DNA of 64,000 nucleotides from Polyangium sp. 6x1 (GTDB lineage Bacteria > Myxococcota_A > Polyangia > Polyangiales > Polyangiaceae). Location of the stretch: positions 1-64,000 of the forward strand of contig NZ_JARZHH010000059.1 of assembly GCF_029946515.1 (NCBI RefSeq). The letters are read 5' to 3'. The notes below the pieces were generated by a model that was not told the DNA's origin, ran no database searches, and saw nothing but the letters and a program-made list of their open reading frames with translations. Positions within the stretch are counted from its first letter, which is position 1. The number at the start of each line of letters is the position of its first letter. Below are positions 15,430 to 24,187 of this stretch, one piece after another. Position numbers and translations under genes: made by a program.

Positions 15430-17835
15430 TCAACCTCCGTTCGGCCAGACGCTCCAGACGCTCTCGCCCGGATGCTGCACGCTCACGAAAAGCGTTCGCA
15501 TGTCCGGACCGAGCGCCGGCCCCGTGGCTTCGGCGTCGCTCGGCACGGCGAGGACGCGGAACGCCTTGCCAAACGTCGCCGCGACGACGCCAGGCTGCCC
15601 CGCCGCGTGCGCCGGATCGATGTCGAGGAAGTAAATGGCGTCGGAGGTCTTGTTCGTGCCGAAATTGCCATCTGTGCCGAACCAGACGCCGCCCTCCCGA
15701 TCGATGACGAGGTTGTCCGGGTTCGCCGCGTCGTACGGCCCCGCGGCCTTCGTGCCGGCCCAGACGCGGAAGAACGTGAAGGACGTCGACGCGCCCGGAT
15801 CGGCCGGGTTTGCCTCCTGGAATGCGAAGATGTTTCCGACCGCGTCGGGGCGCTTCGGCGAGATCGTGTCGTGCTCGCCAGGAGCAATGAGCTTCCCTTG
15901 CTGATCGAGCTGCGTCTTGCGGCCGTGGTTCGTGAAGGCCACGTAGAGCCGCGGCTTGCCGCTCGGATCTTTCGGGTTGTACTCGACGTCCTCGGGGCGA
16001 TTCAGCTCCATGATGCCGACCTTCGCGCAGGCCGTGAAGAGCGCGCGGCGCACGTCATCGTCGCTCGGGAAGCCGCCGAGGCCATTGTAGTCGATATCCA
16101 TCAACGCGGCGCCAACCGTCTTGCCGGGCTCGCCGACCGCGGCCGCGTTCGGCGCGATTGCCGTGCTCGTCGTGCTGAGGTGGATCCATTGCCCCGTCCC
16201 CGGCTGCGCCTCCGTCGGCGCCTGCCCCGTGGCGAGCATCGTGACGCCGGTCGTGCTGTCGAGGCCCGCAAAATGCGCGACGTAGAGCGAGCCCTCGTCG
16301 AGGAGCGCGCGCGTCTCCGCCTTCGTCATCCCGGCCGTGTACGGGTCCTTCGAGACAAACTTGAAAATGCGACCGCTCCGGCGATCGTCCCCGGCGTAGA
16401 CGACGATGCGCTGGTTCGGCACGAGCTTCCACTGCGCGTCGACCGCGAACGTGGCGTTCTCCCATCGCGCGCGGCCCATCGCGCCGAGCTTCTTGTGCCC
16501 CACGCCTTTCGTGGTTTTACCCTCGTATTCACCTTCCGGCTGCCCCGGATCGATCTCCACGAGGTACCCATAGAGATCCCGCGCGTGGTGCGTCAGCGGA
16601 TCGGGGGACATGCCGTATTCGCTCGTGGGGCTCGCCTTCGTGTCGAACGTGATCGGCCCGCCGGGATCGGCGCCGGCCCCGAGGACGAGCTTCTGCTCGC
16701 TGGTCCAGAAGACCTCGAGATCGCCGTAATAATCCTGGACGTTCTCCTCCGCAGTGATCACCGTGCCCCAGGGGGTTTGTCCTCCGGAGCAATCGCCCAT
16801 GATGCCGCTGACGACGCCGGCGGGCAATGCATTGCCCTGATCGTCGTGATCGCCTGCCAGCGCCCCGATGCCCGTGAGGTGCAGCAGCGTACGGCTCGTC
16901 GCGTCGTACCGCACCGCCTTCGCCCCGCGATCGACCTCCCATTCGCCCGAGGCCGGATCCTGCACCACGTGGAACCACGAGCCGCCGTTCTGCCGCTTCG
17001 ACTCCTGCGCGTGGATCACACGGCTCGCGTCCGACCATTCGTTCGAGGTCACGTCGTTCGTGAGCACATCCATCGATCGGAGGTACGTCGCGAGCGTGAG
17101 GTGTTGCCCCGTCGGCGCCGTCGTCGAGGTCGGCCAGGTGTTCGAGATGTATTCGTGGTTGACCCACATCCAGCCTGAGGCCCCGCTGCCGTTCCATTGC
17201 GGCGCGGCGCCCGCGACATCGCTCCAGCCGTCTCCGAAGAACGCGATGTAATCGTTATTCGCGCCAAACCTCGGCGCCGCGTGGCTCTGATCGAACGTGA
17301 GGGGATCGAGCCAGGCCGCGACCACGTTCCCCGAGAGGCCCGCGATCGCGCGTACGCTATCGGTCGCCGCGTTGGCCAGCGGGAACTGCACGCCGGGCGG
17401 CAATGTGCCCTTCGCGACCTGATCCACGCGCGTCCGCACGTACTGGCCGAGATCCGTCGCGCCCGTGCCGAGGTCATCCATGAACGAGAGCGCGACCATT
17501 CCGGAGAGCGGCCGCGAAGGATCGGGCCACGTGATGCCGGGCTGCCCCGCGGGCCCCTCCGCCCCCGGCTCCCCGGGCGCGCCGGGCTCGCCTTGCGGCC
17601 CTTGGGACCCCGGTTCGCCTTGTGGACCCGATTCTCCCGGGGCCCCCGGTTCGCCTTGCGACCCCGGTTCGCCTTGCGGCCCTTCTGCGCCGTCCTGCCC
17701 GTCCTTGCCGTCTCGACCCGCCACGCCGTCTTTGCCGTCGCTCCCGCAGGCGCCGAGCGCTGCGGCGAGCAGCACACCGGCGCTCGCGAGCGTGAAGAGT
17801 TGGCGCGGCCCGACTCCAGCGATCATTCGTTTCAT
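15430..17835 (-). CDS. phoX: PhoX-type phosphatase lipoprotein with collagen-like stalk
   Basis: 801 residues. The signal peptide has a good lipobox, LGAC, with Cys30. Residues 31-99 are about 23 uninterrupted Gly-X-Y triplets (GEPGSQGEPGAPGES and similar), a collagen-like helix. The rest is a DUF839/PhoX domain: GWMWVNHEYIS, GTVITAEENV, RNDxD-like patches, RIVVYAGDDRRSGRIFKFV, ELNRPEDVEYNP and DNLVIDREGGVWFGTDG. PhoX enzymes are Ca/Fe-dependent alkaline phosphatases normally exported folded by Tat. No twin-arginine motif is seen, so this one appears Sec-exported and lipid-anchored. First gene of a two-gene operon, preceded by PhoB-box-like repeats. Confidence 0.85.
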   Translation of the reverse strand: MKRMIAGVGPRQLFTLASAGVLLAAALGACGSDGKDGVAGRDGKDGQDGAEGPQGEPGSQGEPGAPGESGPQGEPGSQGPQGEPGAPGEPGAEGPAGQPGITWPDPSRPLSGMVALSFMDDLGTGATDLGQYVRTRVDQVAKGTLPPGVQFPLANAATDSVRAIAGLSGNVVAAWLDPLTFDQSHAAPRFGANNDYIAFFGDGWSDVAGAAPQWNGSGASGWMWVNHEYISNTWPTSTTAPTGQHLTLATYLRSMDVLTNDVTSNEWSDASRVIHAQESKRQNGGSWFHVVQDPASGEWEVDRGAKAVRYDATSRTLLHLTGIGALAGDHDDQGNALPAGVVSGIMGDCSGGQTPWGTVITAEENVQDYYGDLEVFWTSEQKLVLGAGADPGGPITFDTKASPTSEYGMSPDPLTHHARDLYGYLVEIDPGQPEGEYEGKTTKGVGHKKLGAMGRARWENATFAVDAQWKLVPNQRIVVYAGDDRRSGRIFKFVSKDPYTAGMTKAETRALLDEGSLYVAHFAGLDSTTGVTMLATGQAPTEAQPGTGQWIHLSTTSTAIAPNAAAVGEPGKTVGAALMDIDYNGLGGFPSDDDVRRALFTACAKVGIMELNRPEDVEYNPKDPSGKPRLYVAFTNHGRKTQLDQQGKLIAPGEHDTISPKRPDAVGNIFAFQEANPADPGASTSFTFFRVWAGTKAAGPYDAANPDNLVIDREGGVWFGTDGNFGTNKTSDAIYFLDIDPAHAAGQPGVVAATFGKAFRVLAVPSDAEATGPALGPDMRTLFVSVQHPGESVWSVWPNGG

Positions 17836-17918
17836 TCGCAAGCACCTCGCTTGTACGTTCCGTGTGGAACGAGCGCGCGCGAGGGTGACGCGTCTCCGTT
17901 GCGGCGCGGCGTGGGCCC

Positions 17919-17984
17919 TGTCACGATTGCGTGACGCACACGCGCGTTTCAATTCGTCGACATTCATGTAACGATCGTGTGACA
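17919..17984 (-). promoter_or_regulatory. Pho-box-like phased repeats upstream of phoX
   Basis: Read on the minus strand, 7-mers TGTCACA (17984-17978), CGTTACA (17973-17967) and TGTCGAC (17962-17956) are each separated by 4 bp. A second pair, CGTCACG and CGTGACA, lies at 17936-17919 with the same 4-bp gap. PhoB binds direct repeats of a CTGTCAT-like 7-mer with an 11-bp period. The block lies 84-149 bp upstream of the phoX start and within 80-145 bp of the divergent kinase gene. The pair at 17920-17935 is also a perfect inverted repeat (GTCACG-ATTG-CGTGAC). Confidence 0.5.
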
Positions 17985-18061
17985 AGCACACGGACACGGA
18001 GAAAAACTTTGACCCCGCAATCGTGCTTGCTTCATGAGCGCAACGATCGGATCATGCCTCC

Positions 18062-19927
18062 GTGTCTGCTGCCCCGCCCCTGTCCCACCACGACGGTGAT
18101 TCGAGCATAGGCAAGTACAGGTTCATCGCGAGCCTCGGTCATGGCGGAATGGCGGACGTTTACCTCGCGGTCGTCCCCGGCCCGGCCGGCTTCAACAAGC
18201 TGCAGGTCGTGAAGCGGCTCCGGCGCGATTACGTCGAGGATCCCGATCACGTCGAGATGTTCCTCGACGAGGCGCGGCTCGCGGCGCGGCTCACCCACCC
18301 GAACGTCGTGCAGACGTTCGAGGTCAGCGAGTCCGACGGGGAATACTTCATGGCCATGGAGTACCTCGAAGGCCAGCCGTTCAACCGCATCATCAGCCGC
18401 GCGAAGAAGGACCCTCCGCCGCCCGGGCTGCTCTTCCGTATCGTGGCGGACGCGCTCGCGGGGCTGCATTATGCGCACGAGCTCACCGACTACGACGGCA
18501 CGCCCCTCCACATCGTCCACCGCGACGCGAGCCCGCACAACGTCCTCGTCACGTACGACGGGCACACGAAGATCCTCGACTTCGGCATCGCGAAATCCGA
18601 GGTACGCTCGGGCGAGACCCGCACCGGCATCGTCAAGGGCAAGGTCGGCTACATGGCCCCCGAGCAGGCGCGGTGCAAGCCGCTCGATCGGCGCGCGGAC
18701 GTCTTCGTGCTCGGAATCGTGCTCTGGGAAATCGCCACGGGCCGCAAGCTCTGGGACAAAGCCTCGGACATCGAGGTGCTCCACAGGCTCGCGATGGGAG
18801 AGTTTCCCCGCGTCCACGACGTGAACCCGAACGCGCCCGAGGAAATCGATCGAATCTGCGCCAGAGCGATGGCGCGGGATCCGGCCGATCGATACGCGAC
18901 GGCGGCCGAGATGCGAGCGGACATCCTCGCCTATCTGGACCGAGCGCAGCCGCGGGTCTCGAGTGAGGACGTGGGCCGGTACGTGATGGGCGCGTTCGGG
19001 GACAAACGCGCCGACATCCGGAAGGTGATCGACCAGCAGATAGGCAAACTGAAGGCGCAGCAATCGGGGGAGCGGCTTGCGATCCCCGACGTCGCGGGCC
19101 CGCCCGACGCGGCCCCCGATTCGCTGAGCATCCCGAATCTGGGAGGTTCCGGGCGTCACAGCCTGAACGGCTCGGGATCGAACCCGAAACACCAGACGGG
19201 ATCGAACGCGCACATTTCAGGGACGAACAGCTTGCCTCCCGGGGCGTCGCTCTCGCAGCGGCCCGAAGCGACAGCGCACGTGGCGGCCCCGGCGTCGAAC
19301 CGAGGGAGCATGATCCTGGGCGCCGCGATCGTCTTCGCGGCGGCGATCGGCGCGTTCGTGTTCTTGCAATCGAGGACGCCCGCCCAGAATGCGGCGTCGA
19401 CGTCGGCCGAGGCCACGCAGGCGGAGGCGGCCCCGCAGCCGGCGACGTCGGCCGCGCCCGTCGGAACGACCCTAACCCCGACAAACGCGCCCCAGGCGGC
19501 GGCGATGGTGGAGATCAAGGTGCGCGCGATCCCGGCCACAGCGGAGATTTTCCTCGATGGCGCGCACCTGCCGACGAACCCCTTCACCGGCAAATTCCCC
19601 GCGGATGGTGCCAGCCACCGCGTCCACGCGGAGGCGCGGGATCATCGTTCGGCGGCGCAGATCGTCACATTCGACAAGGACGCGAAAATCGAGCTCGTGC
19701 TGGAGCCGAAGAGCGGCGCGGCGCAGGCGAGCCATACGACGACGGAAGAGCTCCCCGAGGAGCCGGCCGCGGCGCCCACGCCGCCCCCGACGCAGGCGCC
19801 CGCCGCGACGAGCAGCGCCCGCGCCAAGCGCAAGCTCGGCGATGGTGATCCGTTCAATGCGGCCGCGCCGGCGACCACGGCGACGGGGAAAAAGCGCTCG
19901 CTCGGCGACGGCCAGAATCCCTGGTGA
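18062..19927 (+). CDS. Transmembrane Ser/Thr protein kinase with PEGA domain
   Basis: 621 residues, GTG start. The kinase domain (about 20-295) has GHGGMADVY, the ATP-anchoring Lys51 in VVKRL, HRDASPHN at 153-160, DFGIAK and APEQAR. The catalytic-loop Lys of HRDxKPxN is replaced by Ser157, a change common in myxobacterial kinases. A low-complexity linker leads to a membrane helix (about 416-436) and an extracytoplasmic PEGA-type domain (about 480-550, IPATAEIFLDGAHLPTNPF). The C-terminus repeats the motif KRKLGDG/KRSLGDG. It converges on the PstS-like gene with an 18-bp gap. Confidence 0.9.
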   Translation: MSAAPPLSHHDGDSSIGKYRFIASLGHGGMADVYLAVVPGPAGFNKLQVVKRLRRDYVEDPDHVEMFLDEARLAARLTHPNVVQTFEVSESDGEYFMAMEYLEGQPFNRIISRAKKDPPPPGLLFRIVADALAGLHYAHELTDYDGTPLHIVHRDASPHNVLVTYDGHTKILDFGIAKSEVRSGETRTGIVKGKVGYMAPEQARCKPLDRRADVFVLGIVLWEIATGRKLWDKASDIEVLHRLAMGEFPRVHDVNPNAPEEIDRICARAMARDPADRYATAAEMRADILAYLDRAQPRVSSEDVGRYVMGAFGDKRADIRKVIDQQIGKLKAQQSGERLAIPDVAGPPDAAPDSLSIPNLGGSGRHSLNGSGSNPKHQTGSNAHISGTNSLPPGASLSQRPEATAHVAAPASNRGSMILGAAIVFAAAIGAFVFLQSRTPAQNAASTSAEATQAEAAPQPATSAAPVGTTLTPTNAPQAAAMVEIKVRAIPATAEIFLDGAHLPTNPFTGKFPADGASHRVHAEARDHRSAAQIVTFDKDAKIELVLEPKSGAAQASHTTTEELPEEPAAAPTPPPTQAPAATSSARAKRKLGDGDPFNAAAPATTATGKKRSLGDGQNPW

Positions 19928-19945
19928 TCGCGCCGAGCGCGGCGC

Positions 19946-21208
19946 TCACGGCGTCTCGCAATACCCGTAGCTGCAGGCGGGGGCGCTGGAAGGGCACTCC
20001 GAGGACTGGGTGCAGGTCTGGCAGCTCGTCTTTCCGTTGACGAGCTCCTCGAAGAAGCAATCGCAGCGCGAGTCGGTCGTGTACGTCTTCAGCGGGCCCA
20101 TCTCCGTGGAGCGGTCGACGCGCATCGCGCACTTGGGGACGAGGTGCTTTTTCGTGATCGCCTCGACGAGCGTGTCCGAGAGCTTGGGCGCGGCGAAGCG
20201 GGTCACGAGTGCGCCCGCCTGCTCGCTCGGAATGCCCGCGCTGACGCGGGTGTAGAAATGAAGCGGGCCCCAGATCGGGTAGTGCCCGTCGCGCACGTTC
20301 CGTTTGTCGTAGAGGAACGGCGTCGAATCCGGATAATATCCGCAGCTCTGCCCGAACGCCTTGAACGCGAGGATGCGCACATCGGCGCGCGCGTCGTCCG
20401 CGACGTCCGTCGAGAGAATGCCGATCGCCTGCTCGGCGAGGGATTGGTCGAGCAGGATCTTGAGCCCATCGCGCACGGCGCTCGATCCGCCACGATCCTT
20501 TCCCCACCACTTGTCGGCGGGCACGTTGATGGCGCGCGCGATCATCTGCTGCGTGCCGGAGCTCGCATTCCGCACGAAATAATAGGTAGGGTCCGTCCAC
20601 GGCGCGGCGGCCCCCATGTGGCCGCCCGTGCCGAAGAGCATGTACGCCGCCTCGGCGCTGATGGACTTCTGCGTCGAGAGCGCCGGGACCACGAACGTCA
20701 TCGGCTGGATCGGGCCCTGGTAATCGGCAATCTGGACACCGGAGGGCGCCATCGGAAAATCGCAGGTGCCGGCGTAGACGTCGGAGACGCCGACGTCGAC
20801 GGTATTGCCGGCCGCATCGAGGAAGCACTCTTCGGTCGTGCCGTCGGCGTTGTAGAATTTGGCGTAGTTCGCGGGTTTGCCGCCGGCGGCCGGGATGTCC
20901 TTGATGACCCGCAGGGCGGCGTCCTCGGAGTAGACGGCCGCGACGCCCGTGCAGGAGCCCTGCGACTGATACACGATGGTATACGGCGATGCCTCGGCCG
21001 CGAGGATACCCTGGATGACGCCGAGGAAGCCGCTCACCGCGCTCGATCCGGCGACGTAGACGACCTTGGGCCGATCGACGGCGTCGAAGCAGTTTTTCGT
21101 GGGAACGGCGGACGCGCCCTCCGCCACGAGCGTCGCCGCGAGGCCGAGGGCGAGCGCGGCCCCGAAATGACGCATGGTCTTCGTTCTGGGGAATCGAATC
21201 TCGTTCAT
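19946..21208 (-). CDS. PstS-like periplasmic binding protein with Cys-rich tail
   Basis: 420 residues. The signal peptide ends near EGASA. The domain matches phosphate-binding proteins in outline: VVYVAGSSAVSGFLGVIQ (first loop), IVYQSQGSCTGVAAV (a YQ..GS.GG-like loop) and VDVGVSDVYAGTC (a GASD-like strand). The last ~40 residues carry eight Cys (RCDCFFEELVNGKTSCQTC to YGYCETP), which is not part of PstS. A secreted anion-binding role is likely; phosphate is inferred from fold and from the nearby phoX. No Pst permease genes are near. Last gene of a three-gene minus-strand operon. Confidence 0.65.
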   Translation of the reverse strand: MNEIRFPRTKTMRHFGAALALGLAATLVAEGASAVPTKNCFDAVDRPKVVYVAGSSAVSGFLGVIQGILAAEASPYTIVYQSQGSCTGVAAVYSEDAALRVIKDIPAAGGKPANYAKFYNADGTTEECFLDAAGNTVDVGVSDVYAGTCDFPMAPSGVQIADYQGPIQPMTFVVPALSTQKSISAEAAYMLFGTGGHMGAAAPWTDPTYYFVRNASSGTQQMIARAINVPADKWWGKDRGGSSAVRDGLKILLDQSLAEQAIGILSTDVADDARADVRILAFKAFGQSCGYYPDSTPFLYDKRNVRDGHYPIWGPLHFYTRVSAGIPSEQAGALVTRFAAPKLSDTLVEAITKKHLVPKCAMRVDRSTEMGPLKTYTTDSRCDCFFEELVNGKTSCQTCTQSSECPSSAPACSYGYCETP

Positions 21209-21227
21209 GACGATGCCTCGGGAAGAC

Positions 21228-21638
21228 TCAAGGAACGGGGGTGGGCTCGACGAGCGAGGGCAACGCGGCGCCATTGCAGAGCCCGAGACGGGCGCAGTTG
21301 TCGAAATCGACGCACGTGGCGTCGGTGCATTTGTTGAGGAACTGCTCGTCGTTCGTGGGCTCGCCGGAGAAACACGCTTCCCCGCCGCCCGAGCCGCCCG
21401 AGCCGCTGCTCGAGCTCGATCCGCCCGGAAGGACGCACACGCCCTCCCGACACACCGAGCCATTGCCGAATTTGCTGCAATCGGCGTCTGCCGTGCACTG
21501 ATCCGTCGCGCCCTCGACGATGAGGTTGCAGGCGCCCGCGAGGGCCGCCATGGCCAGGAACGCGACGGCCGCGAGGAGCCAGCCATAGGCGGGAGGGTGA
21601 CCGCGACGACGCGGCGAGGTGGCGTTGTTCTCTTTCAT
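21228..21638 (-). CDS. Small Cys-rich lipoprotein
   Basis: 136 residues. The signal sequence ends LAGAC, with lipidated Cys near residue 36. A Cys-rich module follows (DQCTADADCSKFGNGSVCRE), then a Ser/Gly linker and a second Cys group (KCTDATCVDFDNC). Such modules are frequent in myxobacterial surface lipoproteins. It lies between the PEGA and PstS-like genes with gaps of about 20 bp, so the three form an operon. The function may be to present or contact the PstS-like protein, which has a similar Cys pattern; this is inference. Confidence 0.7.
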   Translation of the reverse strand: MKENNATSPRRRGHPPAYGWLLAAVAFLAMAALAGACNLIVEGATDQCTADADCSKFGNGSVCREGVCVLPGGSSSSSGSGGSGGGEACFSGEPTNDEQFLNKCTDATCVDFDNCARLGLCNGAALPSLVEPTPVP

Positions 21639-21661
21639 GTTCGTTCCCGTGCGAGCGCCGA

Positions 21662-22654
21662 TCAGAAAGTGCCCTTGATCCACACGCCGCCTGGACCCAC
21701 GTCGACATGGACAGGGGCGAGCGCGGCCTTCGCGGGGCCCTTCGGCCCGGCCGTGAGCGTGAGGATCAACGAAGTCACGCCCGCGACTGCCGTGGCGCCG
21801 AGCAGGACGTCCGTCGCAATGGCGAGCGTCCTCATTTCGCCGTGGGATTCGTCGAGGGTTGGGCGGGTTGTGCCGAATGTATCAAGCTGGCTCCGGTATT
21901 CGGAGCTGGCGCTCAGCGCGAGGCCTCCGACGATGCTCGTACCAACGGCGAGCGCGCCCGTGATGACCCAGGGCACGACCGGCACTTTGCGTCCCCCACC
22001 TTCGTCTCCCCCAGATTGGCCCGCGCCCGGCACGGCCGTCCCGTCGCCGGAGGAAGGCGCCGCCGCGCTCCCGGCGCCCAGGTCGAGCGCGAGGTCGACG
22101 ACGTCGGTTCCTGCCACCTCGATGACCCGGGTCACCGGCTCGGCGCCCTGCACGCGCGCCGTCACCTTGCGTTTGCCCGCGCCGACGATGACGGGCGCGT
22201 CGAGCGGGGTCTTGCCGACGACCACGTCATCCACGAGGATCTCGGCGCCGGGCCGGGTCGTCGTGATCTCGAGCGTCGCGACGCGGCCTTCGAGCTTCCG
22301 GACGTCGTTTTCGACCTCGGAGCGGCGCTGCGGGTTGATGTCGCCGCCGCCCTCGTCGAGGTATTGCTTGAAGCTGCGGAGCGCGCAGGGATAATCCGGG
22401 AGCTGATAACAGATCTGCCCGATGTCGAACAGGAGCTTGTAGCTCGGCGCGAGTTCGTACGCGCGGCGGATCTCGACGAGCGCCGCCGTGAAATCATTGT
22501 CCTCGTAAAGCTCACGGCCGCGCTGGTAGCGGCGCTGCGCTTCCTGCATCTCCTCCTTGGTGGGCTGCTTTTTCGGGCCGGCGGCGAGCGCGGCCGGGGC
22601 CGCGAGCGCCAGGCTCAGGGCGCAGGGGATGGCAATGAATATCGAGGATCGCAT
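21662..22654 (-). CDS. Secreted TPR-PEGA protein with C-terminal membrane segments
   Basis: 330 residues. A cleavable signal peptide (ending AALAAG) is followed by TPR-like helices (YQRGRELYEDNDFTAALVEI, ALRSFKQYL), then a PEGA domain (about 125-195, TRPGAEILVDDVVVGKTPLD) and a Gly/Ser-rich linker. Two hydrophobic helices follow (WVITGALAVGTSIVGGLAL and DVLLGATAVAGVTSLILTL). The same TPR-PEGA-helix plan is common in myxobacteria beside Ser/Thr kinases and lipoproteins; PEGA is thought to bind surface polysaccharide or other proteins. First gene of the operon. Confidence 0.75.
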   Translation of the reverse strand: MRSSIFIAIPCALSLALAAPAALAAGPKKQPTKEEMQEAQRRYQRGRELYEDNDFTAALVEIRRAYELAPSYKLLFDIGQICYQLPDYPCALRSFKQYLDEGGGDINPQRRSEVENDVRKLEGRVATLEITTTRPGAEILVDDVVVGKTPLDAPVIVGAGKRKVTARVQGAEPVTRVIEVAGTDVVDLALDLGAGSAAAPSSGDGTAVPGAGQSGGDEGGGRKVPVVPWVITGALAVGTSIVGGLALSASSEYRSQLDTFGTTRPTLDESHGEMRTLAIATDVLLGATAVAGVTSLILTLTAGPKGPAKAALAPVHVDVGPGGVWIKGTF

Positions 22655-22751
22655 CGAGGTCCAGACGCTTCCGGGGTGGTTCGTTCAGGGTAGATGAACG
22701 ATCACGGAAACTTCAAGACCGGCTCGACCCGCGTCCCTGTCCTCGGGCGAA

Positions 22752-22795
22752 TTTCACGCGATTGTCACGAGACCGTCGCGCGACCGTTTCATTCG
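22752..22795. promoter_or_regulatory. 11-bp phased repeats, possible Pho box
   Basis: Four consecutive 11-mers, TTTCACGCGAT, TGTCACGAGAC, CGTCGCGCGAC and CGTTTCATTCG, keep the period expected for PhoB sites. They lie about 100 bp upstream of the TPR-PEGA/PstS-like operon, but the best repeats read on the strand opposite to that operon, so the call is tentative. Nothing else was seen in 22655-22846. Confidence 0.35.
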
Positions 22796-22846
22796 AAGAT
22801 CCTCGGGTTTCGTGCCCACGGCAGGCTCCCTACAAATCGGCGCGGT

Positions 22847-24046
22847 TCACGCAGCCCATCGGCGATCGACCATCGGTGCGACCTCCGCTTGCTCGTTCCC
22901 CTTCGTGCTCACCTCGATTGGCTCGAGCCGCGTGCCCTCCCCGATACGCATCCGGTTGCCCCGCCAATCCACCGTGCGCCGGATTCCCCCGACGACCCAC
23001 GTCCACGTGGCCAGCACGTCCTTGAACGGCACGAGACAGACGCACCGCCACGACATCCGCTCGCCACGCATTCGTGACCAGAGCGCCGCATCGAGCCCCA
23101 TCTTCAGCGCCACGCCGAGCAGCGCCGCCCAGCCGAGCGCGCCGCCGGCCACGAGGGAGAGCAAGAAGAGCAGCGGGACGGGATTGAAGAGCGGCTCGAC
23201 CCAGTACGATCCGAGGTGCACGCGCCTCCGCATTTGTGTCCAGCGGACGTGCCGACTCACGAACCGATCGAGGCGCCAGCGTTCGTTCACGGTTCGCACC
23301 GGCTCCGTCGACACGGCGACACGAAAGCCCGCCTCCTGAAACGCTTTCCCGAGCAGATAATCCTCGGCCAGCACGTCCCGCACCGAGGCGAAGCCGCCCA
23401 CGGCGGCGAGATCGCCGCGCCGCAGCAGCATCGATTTCCCGATCACGCACGCGTGCCCCAAAAATACCTTCGCCGAGAGCGTCGAGCGCACGATGAACGA
23501 GTTCAAGTGCAAGTTCTCCAGCGCGGCCCCGAGGCTGCTTTCCCCCGAGCCGACGATGACGCTCGTCACGAGCCCCACGCGCGGATCCGCGAGCTCGGCC
23601 GCCATCGCCTTCAGATACCCCGGCCCGACGCGCACGTTCGAGTCCGAGATGAGGACGTGTTCGTGACGCGCGCGAGCCACGAGCGCTTCGAGGATGCTGA
23701 CCTTGGGGTTCAGACCCGTCCGGCGCGGGCAATGGAGGATCGAGAACGGCGCGTCGGGAAAGCGCCCCATCACCTCGCGCGCCACGGCGAGCGCCGGGTC
23801 CTCCGAGTCCTCCGCGCCGAGGAGAACCTCGTACGCCGGGTATTGCTGCAACGCGAAGGAGAGTAGGTTTTCCCGCAGCCCATCGTCCACGCCCTTCAGC
23901 GGCTTCAAGATCGTGATGGGCGGCGTCGGCCGCTCCCGCCCGGGAGCCCGACCCAGAATGCGAAGCGCGGCCCATTGCGAGGCCACGGTCATCACGATCG
24001 ACGAGAGGGCCCCCCCGGCGAGGAGCGCCACCAGCGTGCTCTTCAT
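22847..24046 (-). CDS. GT21 glycosyltransferase, ceramide glucosyltransferase/HpnI type
   Basis: 399 residues. An N-terminal membrane helix, a GT-A catalytic domain and C-terminal helices match the GT21 family. The four signatures of ceramide glucosyltransferases are present: D1 in GAEDSEDPA (about 80), D2 in ISDSNVR (135), D3 in LAEDYLLG (229) and the (Q/R)xxRW motif as RHVRW (265-269). These enzymes transfer a sugar from a nucleotide donor to a lipid on the cytoplasmic face. The acceptor could be ceramide or a hopanoid; no hopanoid genes are adjacent. The ATG at 24046 is preferred to 24067. Confidence 0.85.
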   Translation of the reverse strand: MKSTLVALLAGGALSSIVMTVASQWAALRILGRAPGRERPTPPITILKPLKGVDDGLRENLLSFALQQYPAYEVLLGAEDSEDPALAVAREVMGRFPDAPFSILHCPRRTGLNPKVSILEALVARARHEHVLISDSNVRVGPGYLKAMAAELADPRVGLVTSVIVGSGESSLGAALENLHLNSFIVRSTLSAKVFLGHACVIGKSMLLRRGDLAAVGGFASVRDVLAEDYLLGKAFQEAGFRVAVSTEPVRTVNERWRLDRFVSRHVRWTQMRRRVHLGSYWVEPLFNPVPLLFLLSLVAGGALGWAALLGVALKMGLDAALWSRMRGERMSWRCVCLVPFKDVLATWTWVVGGIRRTVDWRGNRMRIGEGTRLEPIEVSTKGNEQAEVAPMVDRRWAA

Positions 24047-24187
24047 CGTTTCACCTCGGGACGGCACGCTAGCGATCGTTCGTCACATTCTGGTGTCTGC
24101 TCGCGTGAAGATTGACGACGGAGCTTTCGCGGAGGTTTTTCATGGCCGTCGCAGGATCGTCAACTTGGCCGTGCATGCTCGCGCTCC

